Under the pieces are notes generated by a model. It had not been told where the DNA came from and made no database searches. It was given only the letters and a program-made list of their open reading frames with translations. DNA of 64,000 bases. Source: Lachnospiraceae bacterium. Lineage in GTDB: Bacteria > Bacillota > Clostridia > Lachnospirales > Lachnospiraceae. Location of the stretch: positions 1 through 64,000 of the forward strand of contig JAGAQI010000096.1 in NCBI GenBank assembly GCA_017622795.1, in the 5' to 3' direction. Positions within the stretch are counted from its first letter, which is position 1. Each line of letters starts with the position of its first letter. Made by a program: the position numbers and the translations under genes. Below are positions 45,302 through 53,053 of the stretch, piece by piece.

Positions 45302-46513
45302 TTACTTATTCCGTTCCAAATGAAATAAATAATCATCCACACCTTTTAACTGCTCTGCCCAGTCGCCATCCTGGTCCATATCCCAGGTCAGTATTTTCCC
45401 GGGAAGTTTCAGCTCGCCGCATATTTCAGCAAGCTTCCTGCACCCGCGCTGAATGTTATTTCGCTTGGTCTGTTTCTTTTCACATACTATGTGAACCCCT
45501 TCCCGATAGTTAGAATAATGCGGACAATGTACACATGCCGCATTATAATCTCTGCGGCAGACCGGTTTTAACAGCTTGTCCATATCATAAGCCTCATAAA
45601 CAAATTCGGTTCCCGCTTCTTTCATGGAAGCTAAGAAAGCCGGAAGATTTGCATACTGGTTTGCACCCGGCACACATCCAAAAGTTCTGCCGGATAAAGC
45701 AAATGCCAGATCACCTTTTAACGGACCTTCCGTAATGAACACCGTTTTTGCCCCGGGACGTCCTGCCAGATGCAGGGGGCTTCCCGATGAAGTGCCCATA
45801 TGGTAATTCACACTGGACAGCCAGATATACTTTCTGCCATCCTGCGGATGGTCCAGCCGTATCTGGGCACCGACAATCAGACCTTCCATGTTGCGGACAG
45901 GGATTAGGAAGCCTGCGGATTTAGGATTAAAATGGACACTCCATGCACCATTTTCCTCCTGATAAAATCCCGGCACCCCCTTTACTTCACATCCTGCTTC
46001 TATGAGCCTCTTTGTCAGATTCTTAAACCCAAAGACCGGTGTACTCTTATATCCGTTTTTTTCTATCTGCCCTTCCGTAAACCCACGCTGTAATAATTTC
46101 TGCTTGTGTGTTTCCGATAAGGTCAGCATGGAAAAGAACATAGTATAGGTTTTATGTTTTACTGCATCCGGTGCAGGCGGAGAATTGGTTATCTCAGGTT
46201 CTTCCGCAAAAACAGCCTTTGTCTGCACTTTATACTCTTTTGCATTACGTATTCCATACAGTATATCCTTAATTTCCTGATATGCCGTCTGGTTATCAAC
46301 ACCATAGAGCTTTCCGTATAAAGCAAGCATTCCGCCGCTTTCCCCACACCGGTTACATTTAAACACATTCTTTTTAAGATTAATATTTAGTTTTCCTTTT
46401 TTCTCTCCGCAAAAAGGGCAGTCCACATCATAACTGATGGCATTCTTATGCCTGATATGAAGTCCCAGCACTCCTGCAACATCCCTGATGGTAAAAGGAA
46501 AGTCCTGTTCCAT
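45302..46513 (-). CDS. CHC2 zinc-finger/TOPRIM DNA primase-like protein
   Basis: The N-terminal zinc finger is VDCPFCGEKKGKLNINLKK, then FKCNRCGESGG, a Cys4 variant (C-x2-C and C-x2-C) of the CHC2 finger. The middle TOPRIM-like region includes VFITEGPLKGDLAFALSG with the Glu, and FVYEAYDMDKL with the Asp-x-Asp. A second Cys cluster (CRRDYNAACVHCPHY) follows. At 403 aa it is shorter than DnaG and lacks a helicase-binding domain. It probably primes element replication or transfer. Confidence 0.82.
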   Translation of the reverse strand: MEQDFPFTIRDVAGVLGLHIRHKNAISYDVDCPFCGEKKGKLNINLKKNVFKCNRCGESGGMLALYGKLYGVDNQTAYQEIKDILYGIRNAKEYKVQTKAVFAEEPEITNSPPAPDAVKHKTYTMFFSMLTLSETHKQKLLQRGFTEGQIEKNGYKSTPVFGFKNLTKRLIEAGCEVKGVPGFYQEENGAWSVHFNPKSAGFLIPVRNMEGLIVGAQIRLDHPQDGRKYIWLSSVNYHMGTSSGSPLHLAGRPGAKTVFITEGPLKGDLAFALSGRTFGCVPGANQYANLPAFLASMKEAGTEFVYEAYDMDKLLKPVCRRDYNAACVHCPHYSNYREGVHIVCEKKQTKRNNIQRGCRKLAEICGELKLPGKILTWDMDQDGDWAEQLKGVDDYLFHLERNK

Positions 46514-46569
46514 GGCTTGTCTCCTTTCTGCGGCCCGGTTTTACCGGACCGCCTTAGTTATGCCATGAA

Positions 46570-47571
46570 TCATCCTGCTTTTGCATACGCCTTTTCCATC
46601 AGAAACTTAGCAGCTGCACGCAGCAGATTGTCAGCACCGCCATAGGATTTTACATACCACTCCAAGCTTTCCGGCTTTTCAACTGCAATCTGTCCAAGGG
46701 TCTTCCCTTTATAATATCCGGCAGATACCACAACTGCCGCAGCCGTATCACGGGTCATCAGCTGCATAATCTCATCCACCGACATGTCTTTTCGGATTTC
46801 CCTAGTGCCGGTTGCTGCCGGTGCTGCCGCATTGCTACTTTGCTGCATGGCAGGAACTAGCTGCGTCCGGTTCTGGATTGGTGCTGTCTGCATCATTGCC
46901 GGTATACCGTTCTGTTGTGGTACCGGCGTCTGTCTCATAGCAGCTCCTACCTGTGCCGGTGTCGGAATGTATTCTTCAATTCCATACTGGCCCGGGATAG
47001 AAGCTTCCTCAAACGGTACTTCTTCCGGTTCCTGCATCAACTGGTTTTCCAAAGAAGCATCCTCCATATAGGTACCTGTAGGAAGCGGATTTATTCCGTT
47101 CATAGCTAAACCTACAATTGGAGCTTCCGTTATTTCCGAATCGATATCTCCTTCCGTATCTGCGAACTGCAGACCGAACCCGGCATCTGATAATGCCCGT
47201 CCCACTGCAGCGGTTTCTGCCAGTTCCACAAATTTGTTACCAAACTGCTCATCACCGGACTGGTACTTCTGTGCCAGTGCATTGGAAATAAAATTATCCT
47301 CCGCATCATTCCGGTTCAAATACACCCTTGCTTCCACAATAGCCACATTGTCAGTCAGCTTAATCAGCTTCTTTACAATCTTTCCTTCCGGGAAACAAAG
47401 CCGGAACCAAAGCTTTCTAAACGCAACATCCAAATAATACCTACTCTGTTGTCCTTCATTGGAAATCAGACGCATATACTTTCTTGGATCAAATCCTTTT
47501 ACTTTATTTAAGTTGTTTACCACTTCTACTTCTTCATACATACCATATCCGGTACTAGCCAATTCACTCAT
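46570..47571 (-). CDS. Putative single-strand annealing/recombination protein
   Basis: The central motif VELAETAAVGRALSDAGFGL matches the A-E-T-x-A-x-G-R-A-L stretch seen in Rad52-like and other phage annealing proteins. It is preceded by a strand-rich region (NVAIVEARVYLNRNDAED). A long Pro/Gln/Met-rich linker (residues about 165-265) leads to a C-terminal domain, GYYKGKTLGQIAVEKPESLE with WYVKSYGG, which resembles small DNA-binding tails of exonuclease X-type proteins. It would pair with the YqaJ exonuclease at 805-1845. Annotation by motif only. Confidence 0.65.
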   Translation of the reverse strand: MSELASTGYGMYEEVEVVNNLNKVKGFDPRKYMRLISNEGQQSRYYLDVAFRKLWFRLCFPEGKIVKKLIKLTDNVAIVEARVYLNRNDAEDNFISNALAQKYQSGDEQFGNKFVELAETAAVGRALSDAGFGLQFADTEGDIDSEITEAPIVGLAMNGINPLPTGTYMEDASLENQLMQEPEEVPFEEASIPGQYGIEEYIPTPAQVGAAMRQTPVPQQNGIPAMMQTAPIQNRTQLVPAMQQSSNAAAPAATGTREIRKDMSVDEIMQLMTRDTAAAVVVSAGYYKGKTLGQIAVEKPESLEWYVKSYGGADNLLRAAAKFLMEKAYAKAG

Positions 47572-47630
47572 TCTAAATCTCCTTTCACGTTAAACTTCCT
47601 CTCAATTAATAAATATCCTGAATTCTTCGA

Positions 47631-48077
47631 TTACTTGAAAATTTCTAAAACTTTTTCAGAATCTTGTTCCGCGATTTTTTCAAAAAGGACTGTTTTACCG
47701 TCGGCATATGGCTGCAAAGCCATAATTATCTGTTTACGCAGGTTCTCTATCAGAAGATTGATTTCCTCCATATCCTGTCTTGCAAATACCGCATACGATA
47801 ATTCCTTCATATCAGCTGAGTTCTGCATGATTTCTTCAATGATAGCAATACCCTCTTTAACAAAATCCGCATGAATCCGGATATCCTTAAGAGCTACTTG
47901 TATCACATATTCTGAAGCTTTTTCCTTGATGTCGCTCCTCAGTGCATCATACCCTTGTTTATATCTGGTCTGTAACAGTTTAAGCGGAACCCTGTCACGG
48001 TTTGTTTTAAGTGTCTTTAACTGTGATGCCAGTTCATCCCTAAGAAACATCAGGTCCGGACTTAATGCCAGTTCCAT
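47631..48077 (-). CDS. Uncharacterised helical element protein (148 aa)
   Basis: The start at 48077 follows AAAGGAGACGGTAGG and gives MELALSPDLMFLRDELASQL; the longer frame has no site. Nearly the whole protein looks alpha-helical and charged, with heptad-like Leu/Ile spacing (IREDHADFVKEGIAIIEEIM-type), ending SEKVLEIFK. No motif is recognised. It is embedded in the element backbone between the annealing protein and a small basic protein, translated in the same direction with short gaps. Confidence 0.55.
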   Translation of the reverse strand: MELALSPDLMFLRDELASQLKTLKTNRDRVPLKLLQTRYKQGYDALRSDIKEKASEYVIQVALKDIRIHADFVKEGIAIIEEIMQNSADMKELSYAVFARQDMEEINLLIENLRKQIIMALQPYADGKTVLFEKIAEQDSEKVLEIFK

Positions 48078-48104
48078 CCTACCGTCTCCTTTCCAATCCA
48101 TCTG

Positions 48105-48362
48105 CTATGCAGCAAGTTTTACACTCTCTGCTTCCGGTCCATAATAGGAAATGGAATAGATACTGTGTTCTGTTTCAAACCGCACATGGTCAGGATCCAC
48201 TTCTAAAATGGCCTCCACGGCTGTTGTTCGAATTAAATATCCCTGATACATATATACGGCAGGGACTCCCGGGCGCAGTGCCCTTGCCAGTGTTCCGGTT
48301 ACGTTTATTACAGGTTTTCTTTTCTGAACTCTTCTTTTCAACATTTTAAATAATTTAAACAT
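48105..48362 (-). CDS. Small basic protein, unknown function (85 aa)
   Basis: A strongly basic N-terminus (MFKLFKMLKRRVQKRKP) precedes an apparently beta-rich body (VYMYQGYLIRTTAVEAILEV). No membrane segment and no known motif are present. It has an AAGGAGGAAAG ribosome site and lies 13 bases after the DNA methyltransferase gene, so they are probably co-transcribed. Confidence 0.5.
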   Translation of the reverse strand: MFKLFKMLKRRVQKRKPVINVTGTLARALRPGVPAVYMYQGYLIRTTAVEAILEVDPDHVRFETEHSIYSISYYGPEAESVKLAA

Positions 48363-48375
48363 CTAACTTTCCTCC

Positions 48376-49425
48376 TTATGCAACCTGATACGTAAGACGG
48401 TATGTGCCGTCTCCGCATGCTATGTACTGGTCTTTATGCTCATAAATCGTCGCACGGATGCGTTCCTTGTAATGTGGATTCTTCTCTGCCTTCGGGTGGT
48501 TTTTAAGTCGTACATAAAGCTCTGTAAGGCTCATCCTTCCGCCGGCACTTTCCAACGTCATTCGGATTAAGTGATGCCATGTCAGTGCTGCCAGATCCGT
48601 TTCTGCAATGGAAAAACATTGATTCTGCGAATAATGAAACGGAACCATAAACACGTCCTTTTTATGCAGAAGCAGCATATACTCCGTCACAATCGGAATA
48701 AACGGCTTCTCATATCTTCTGCCGTCTGATACGCAGTTAAACTGGCCCTTCACTAAGAAAGACTCAAACTCGCCCATCCGCATCATGTCATGCTGTATGG
48801 AATAAAACTGTCCTTTGGAACGGATGTCACCCACAAGGACTGCCAGACGGCCATCCTTTCTGAGTGCCATGTAAAACTTCCGGATGCAAAGGTTTAATTT
48901 CTCCAAAAAATCATTGTAGTTTTCACAGCGGGATAAATCATCCGGGTGGGGTTTTCCCCACATATTGCCGGAATACTTGATGATATCGTGGTATGGCGGA
49001 TGGAAAAATATCAGGTCTGCCGAATCCTCTACATCATTCTTTAAGGCATTCCAGTTTCCCTTTCCGGCGGCAGGTGCAGGGTTTAAATCATACAAAACGG
49101 AGGTCACGCCGTACCTGTCTGCCACTGCCTTGCTGGTACCGGAACCGGACATAGGATCAAGCAGGGTAAACTGGGATATGTCCTTCCCGTAATACCGCTT
49201 AGTATCCAGCACGTATTTTAGAACAGAAGACACCACTTCAGGGGAACAGTTTCCACGCCAGGTGCTGCTTCCGCCCTCTCCGCGTTCCGGAAATGCCAGA
49301 AACGAAGTCAGCTCCTTGCCAACCCGTTTCCGCAGATTTTCTGTGCCAAGCTGTTGGGCAATGGCAAGCCAGTCCGGTCCAAATTCACGTTCCAGAAGTT
49401 TTGCTGCCTGTGCTATTTTGTCCAT
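48376..49425 (-). CDS. SAM-dependent DNA methyltransferase
   Basis: The start at 49425 follows AAAGAGGTG. The SAM-binding motif I is LLDPMSGSGTSKAVADRYGV at about residue 85-105. The catalytic motif IV is LIFFHPPYHDIIKYSG, with His-Pro-Pro-Tyr in place of Asp-Pro-Pro-Tyr. Motif order (I then IV) differs from the common beta-class adenine methylases. The C-terminal 70 residues (MTLESAGGRMSLTELYVRLK) look like a winged helix. No restriction endonuclease is adjacent, so it may be a solitary methylase that protects the element or affects expression. It begins 4 bases after the SpoVT-like stop. Confidence 0.82.
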   Translation of the reverse strand: MDKIAQAAKLLEREFGPDWLAIAQQLGTENLRKRVGKELTSFLAFPERGEGGSSTWRGNCSPEVVSSVLKYVLDTKRYYGKDISQFTLLDPMSGSGTSKAVADRYGVTSVLYDLNPAPAAGKGNWNALKNDVEDSADLIFFHPPYHDIIKYSGNMWGKPHPDDLSRCENYNDFLEKLNLCIRKFYMALRKDGRLAVLVGDIRSKGQFYSIQHDMMRMGEFESFLVKGQFNCVSDGRRYEKPFIPIVTEYMLLLHKKDVFMVPFHYSQNQCFSIAETDLAALTWHHLIRMTLESAGGRMSLTELYVRLKNHPKAEKNPHYKERIRATIYEHKDQYIACGDGTYRLTYQVA

Positions 49426-49429
49426 ACAG

Positions 49430-49966
49430 TTACACCTCTTTCTGCTTTGTAAGCTCAGAAAGGATGTCTGCCATGTATCTGGCACAGCCGCGTTCCACCG
49501 GGGTTGCCTCCCTGAAATGAATCAGGATTACAGCACCCATCGGATTATTCTTGGTGCCAACCGGATACAGGGAATCCACCAAATACTTACTGTTTTCAAA
49601 TAACCTCATCTGATCTGATTCCGTATACTGGTATTCCGTTGCGTTTGCAATATACCACCGTACTTCTTCAGAAAGCAGGATATCCGTGGAAAAATTCATG
49701 CCTCTTGTTGCAATTACTTTCTCTGTACTGCTGACAATGCATATTGTTCTGCAGGACTTAAAGAAAGCATCCAAATAAGTTTTGCACAAAGATTCTAATG
49801 TCTGTAATGGCTGAAACTTTCTTACCTGGATCGTACGTCCGTATACACCAATTTCCACCGCATCTTCCGATTCAATCTCCAGCTGTTTTCTTAATTCCTT
49901 CGGTATCACCACTCGGCCAAGATCGTCTACATGCCTGATGATTCCACTGCTCATTTCATTCTTCAC
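49430..49966 (-). CDS. SpoVT/AbrB-type transcriptional regulator with a sensor domain
   Basis: The N-terminal swapped-hairpin DNA-binding domain has the signature DDLGRVVIPKELRKQL followed by YGRTIQVRKFQP. The C-terminal 120 residues resemble the GAF-like domain of SpoVT (CRTICIVSSTEKVIATRGM, GAVILIHFREATPVERGC). The length of 178 aa equals SpoVT. Translation begins at GTG behind AAGGAGG. The chromosome of a spore-former has its own SpoVT, so this element copy may steer host or element transcription. It is followed directly by the methyltransferase gene. Confidence 0.88.
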   Translation of the reverse strand: MKNEMSSGIIRHVDDLGRVVIPKELRKQLEIESEDAVEIGVYGRTIQVRKFQPLQTLESLCKTYLDAFFKSCRTICIVSSTEKVIATRGMNFSTDILLSEEVRWYIANATEYQYTESDQMRLFENSKYLVDSLYPVGTKNNPMGAVILIHFREATPVERGCARYMADILSELTKQKEV

Positions 49967-50036
49967 TACCTAACCTCCTTCATGACAGAAGGTAACACCT
50001 GTCGGTATTCCCTTCTTAAACACTTCCTATTAAGCT

Positions 50037-50687
50037 TTATGCTGCACTACGTTCCGCCTGCCTCTTTGCAATCACATTCTTTGCATGGGTGATTAACTGT
50101 GGACCGATGGCTTTTTCCCACGCATTGATGTAGGATGATACCCGTCCAAGCAGCTTAAACATATCCATGTCGCTTAAATTGGCATATACCTTTCCTTCGC
50201 TTACAAAAGACTTCGGTTTCATGTAGGTGCCGCCGGTGGCATTCTTAAGCGGAATCCCTTTTCCGTTCTCCACTTCAATATACCACGGAAGTTTCCGGAC
50301 ATTGCCCTTTCCATCCTTGGTTGCCCGTATAATCCGGACCTTGGATACTTTTGCATAGCCGGAAGCATCCACATTTCCAAAGATTTTCTCCTGCTCAAAG
50401 GCGTATTCCTGAAAACCGGCAGTCAGCCGTGATAAAATAAACTTCGCCTCTTCCGGCGAAATGTTTGCTGTCACCGTCACTGCCTTATCCCCGGTTCCGT
50501 TGGAATAGTCCTTCATCAGTATTCCAATCAGGGAATGCCGCTTCGGTCCTTCCGCAGTTGCTTCCCCGTCTGCATGCAGATGGGCATAGCATTCCAGGCT
50601 CGCCGCCTTTAACTTGTCCTGAAATTCCACCAGTGTCTTGTTATTCTTATAAACCGCTATCTGATTTGATATATATACTTCATTCAT
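50037..50687 (-). CDS. Uncharacterised element protein (216 aa)
   Basis: A soluble protein without membrane segments. Notable parts are HSLIGILMKDYSNGTGDKAV, ANISPEEAKFILSRLTAGFQ and a Lys-rich C-terminus (HAKNVIAKRQAERSAA). No enzyme or DNA-binding motif is recognised. It follows the VWA-domain gene by 20 bases and may be part of the same transcript, so a role with the MoxR/VWA pair is possible. Ribosome site AGAAGGG. Confidence 0.55.
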   Translation of the reverse strand: MNEVYISNQIAVYKNNKTLVEFQDKLKAASLECYAHLHADGEATAEGPKRHSLIGILMKDYSNGTGDKAVTVTANISPEEAKFILSRLTAGFQEYAFEQEKIFGNVDASGYAKVSKVRIIRATKDGKGNVRKLPWYIEVENGKGIPLKNATGGTYMKPKSFVSEGKVYANLSDMDMFKLLGRVSSYINAWEKAIGPQLITHAKNVIAKRQAERSAA

Positions 50688-50707
50688 TTAAATTTCCCTT
50701 CTTTCCT

Positions 50708-52786
50708 CTATGCTGCGTACTTGTTTTTCACCTGCGTGATAATCAGTTTCCCAAGGTTTACCGGAAGCTTCTCAAGATTAGTAATATCAAGAAATCCATC
50801 CCCATAGATACGCTGGATATTCTGCTTGTCACTGCCGATTGCCGCAGCAAACAACTGGATTCCTTTGGCTGAATACTCCTTCTTGATTCCCCTAAGGTCT
50901 GCTTCTGCTTCCGTTCCGTAATAACCGGTTCCGGCAGGTTGGCCGTCAGAAATAATAATTAACAATTTGATTTCTTCCGGGCGTGTCATCAGACGCTCTG
51001 CGGCATACCGAAGCGCTGCCCCGTCACGGTTTCCGCCTCTGGCACTCATGTCCATCATGCGGTACTTGTCCTTATTATCGATGGAATCAAATTCTGCGTA
51101 AGCATACAGCTCCACATCTGTTTCTTCCGTATGGCCATATACTGCAACCGGAATATCAAGCCCCCTGCAGAAATCATACAGAATAATGGAAGCAGCTCTG
51201 GCATAAGTAATACGGTTGCAGCTGCACATGGAGCCGCTTTCGTCATTTAGAACCACAACTGCGATATCCGGATGGTCATTTGGAAGCCTAAGCTTATAAA
51301 ATATCTTGCCGTCATTCCGGAATAATGTCCTTGCATTAATACGTTTTCCCATAGGAAGATTATCAAGCTTTCCTCCTTCCTTAAAATCCTTCAGCATCTG
51401 CGATATCTGCTTCTGAAGACGTTTAGAAACCAAGAGTAATGGCGGTGCAACCTTACGGTATTCTTCCATGTAGGAATTGTCCACATAAGACATACGGTTC
51501 ACATGTACATGCATACCCCGATGAGCATTACCATAACGGATTTTATCCGCTTCTTCCTGAAGTTCTTCTGTCAGTTCCTCTTCATATGCTTCGTAAACCG
51601 ATTCTTCCGCAAGCTGTGACATAATACGTTCCATATCTTCTGCCGCTTTTGATACATAACCTGCTCCCGCATAATCTGCAGAACGGCTGATACCACCATC
51701 GCCATCCTCGTTAATCTCTTCCGTCTTTTCCAGCGCTATTCTTCCTGCTTCATAATCAAGAACCTCCTGAAGATAATCCTGTTCTTCCAAAACAGAAGAT
51801 GGATCAAACTTTGATTTTCCGGTTCCCGGAGCCGCTTTCCCTTTTCCGCTTGGCATTTGGGAACTTCCTGCCATCTGCGAATTAAGGTCAGCTTCTGCCT
51901 TGTTTGTCCCGTTCTTAATATCCTCCCGTATCTTTTCCACAAAGCTTTCCATGAAAGGCCATAAGTTAAGCAGGATATGGTTGGCAGCATCATAGCGTAC
52001 CCTGGCATCATCATCGTAAGCACCGTCATCAATATACGGAATACACTCATATACCGCATCCAGATACTTGCCTTTATAACCGCCCAGATTGTTTAGGTCC
52101 CCTGTCTTTGCATACTGGATCAAAAGATTTACGATGATAAAAACATCATGGTGTCCCTTTGTAATCTGCTCCTGTACGGAATCCATATCTTCCGCAAACC
52201 GTAGGTTATTGAGCAGTATCCCGGAACGGATACTGCCCGGAAACGCATCACACATGCGTCCTTCAATATAGACATCTTCCATGATGTTAATCAGGTTGTG
52301 GGCAATCTGTGAGACCGCCATTATGACAGCCTCATCCTCTGCTTCAAAACCATCAAGGATTTCCTTCAGACTCTTATCCTGCTCCACACTTAACTCTTCA
52401 GGTTCATTTGGATAAAACCTACCTCCGGTTAATGCCTGATTGTATGTCGTAAGCATCGTAAAATCCGTGTACAGGATATGCCCGCATTCATGCCCCACAA
52501 TACCTAAAAGACTGTCTGCCATCAGTGTCCTTGTCGGGAAGCTCTGCGTCAGACAGTTCCCGGTATTCACCTGAATGACCCGGTTATCCGTACAGGCAAT
52601 CCCCGCTTCCGGACGCTCATCCCAGTAAGTCTTTACCTTACTGGAACGCTTGTAGCGTTTGGTAATGCCTTCCGCAATATCCGTCAGATACGAGGCATAT
52701 TGCGGAGAGACAAAAATCTGCTCATTGGTCAGCTTGCTTTTTTGTTCTGCAATCATTTTCCGTATTGCCAGATGTGATGTTCTCAT
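50708..52786 (-). CDS. VWA-domain protein with a zinc-peptidase-like N-terminal motif (MoxR partner)
   Basis: The C-terminal von Willebrand A domain has a complete metal site: NDESGSMCS at residues 514-522, the Thr/Asp loop GGNRDGAAL, and IISDGQPAGTGY. The N-terminal half carries LGIVGHECGHILYTDF (H-E-x-x-H at 99-103) and, 67 residues later, NIMEDVYIEGRM, a likely third ligand Glu. This arrangement is seen in CobT/NorD-like and predicted metallopeptidase-VWA proteins. An acidic linker at about 300-420 joins them. Its ATG overlaps the TGA of the XRE gene, and an AAA+ ATPase is encoded just upstream. The pair probably remodels a protein complex; the target is unknown. Confidence 0.85.
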   Translation of the reverse strand: MRTSHLAIRKMIAEQKSKLTNEQIFVSPQYASYLTDIAEGITKRYKRSSKVKTYWDERPEAGIACTDNRVIQVNTGNCLTQSFPTRTLMADSLLGIVGHECGHILYTDFTMLTTYNQALTGGRFYPNEPEELSVEQDKSLKEILDGFEAEDEAVIMAVSQIAHNLINIMEDVYIEGRMCDAFPGSIRSGILLNNLRFAEDMDSVQEQITKGHHDVFIIVNLLIQYAKTGDLNNLGGYKGKYLDAVYECIPYIDDGAYDDDARVRYDAANHILLNLWPFMESFVEKIREDIKNGTNKAEADLNSQMAGSSQMPSGKGKAAPGTGKSKFDPSSVLEEQDYLQEVLDYEAGRIALEKTEEINEDGDGGISRSADYAGAGYVSKAAEDMERIMSQLAEESVYEAYEEELTEELQEEADKIRYGNAHRGMHVHVNRMSYVDNSYMEEYRKVAPPLLLVSKRLQKQISQMLKDFKEGGKLDNLPMGKRINARTLFRNDGKIFYKLRLPNDHPDIAVVVLNDESGSMCSCNRITYARAASIILYDFCRGLDIPVAVYGHTEETDVELYAYAEFDSIDNKDKYRMMDMSARGGNRDGAALRYAAERLMTRPEEIKLLIIISDGQPAGTGYYGTEAEADLRGIKKEYSAKGIQLFAAAIGSDKQNIQRIYGDGFLDITNLEKLPVNLGKLIITQVKNKYAA

Positions 52787-53040
52787 TCGTTTTCTTTCCT
52801 TCCTTTCCTGCCCGGCAGTTCCGCTGATAGCAAATCATCCATGGATATTCCAAAGTATTCTGCCAGCCCTGCAAGAATATGCAGCGGTGGCAACGTAACT
52901 TCATTTTCATATCTGGAGATACTTTTCTGCGTCACTTCCAGTTTATTTGCAAGCATGGTCTGTGACATGCGGGGGCTTCGCTGTTTTCTTAAATACCGCA
53001 TGTTCTTAGCAAGATTCTTTCTTAATTTTTCTTCATCCAA
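52783..53040 (-). CDS. XRE-family HTH regulator between the MoxR and VWA genes
   Basis: An 85-residue single-domain regulator. MRYLRKQRSPRMSQTMLANK with LEVTQKSISRYENEVTLPPL forms the helix-turn-helix, and LAEYFGISMDDLL is the usual closing helix. Translation starts at a TTG nine bases after AGGAGG, a weak start that should keep its level low. Its stop overlaps the VWA start (ATGA), so it is translationally coupled to the AAA+/VWA pair and may repress their transcript. Confidence 0.88.
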   Translation of the reverse strand: MDEEKLRKNLAKNMRYLRKQRSPRMSQTMLANKLEVTQKSISRYENEVTLPPLHILAGLAEYFGISMDDLLSAELPGRKGRKENE

Positions 53041-53053
53041 TCATTCATCCCTC

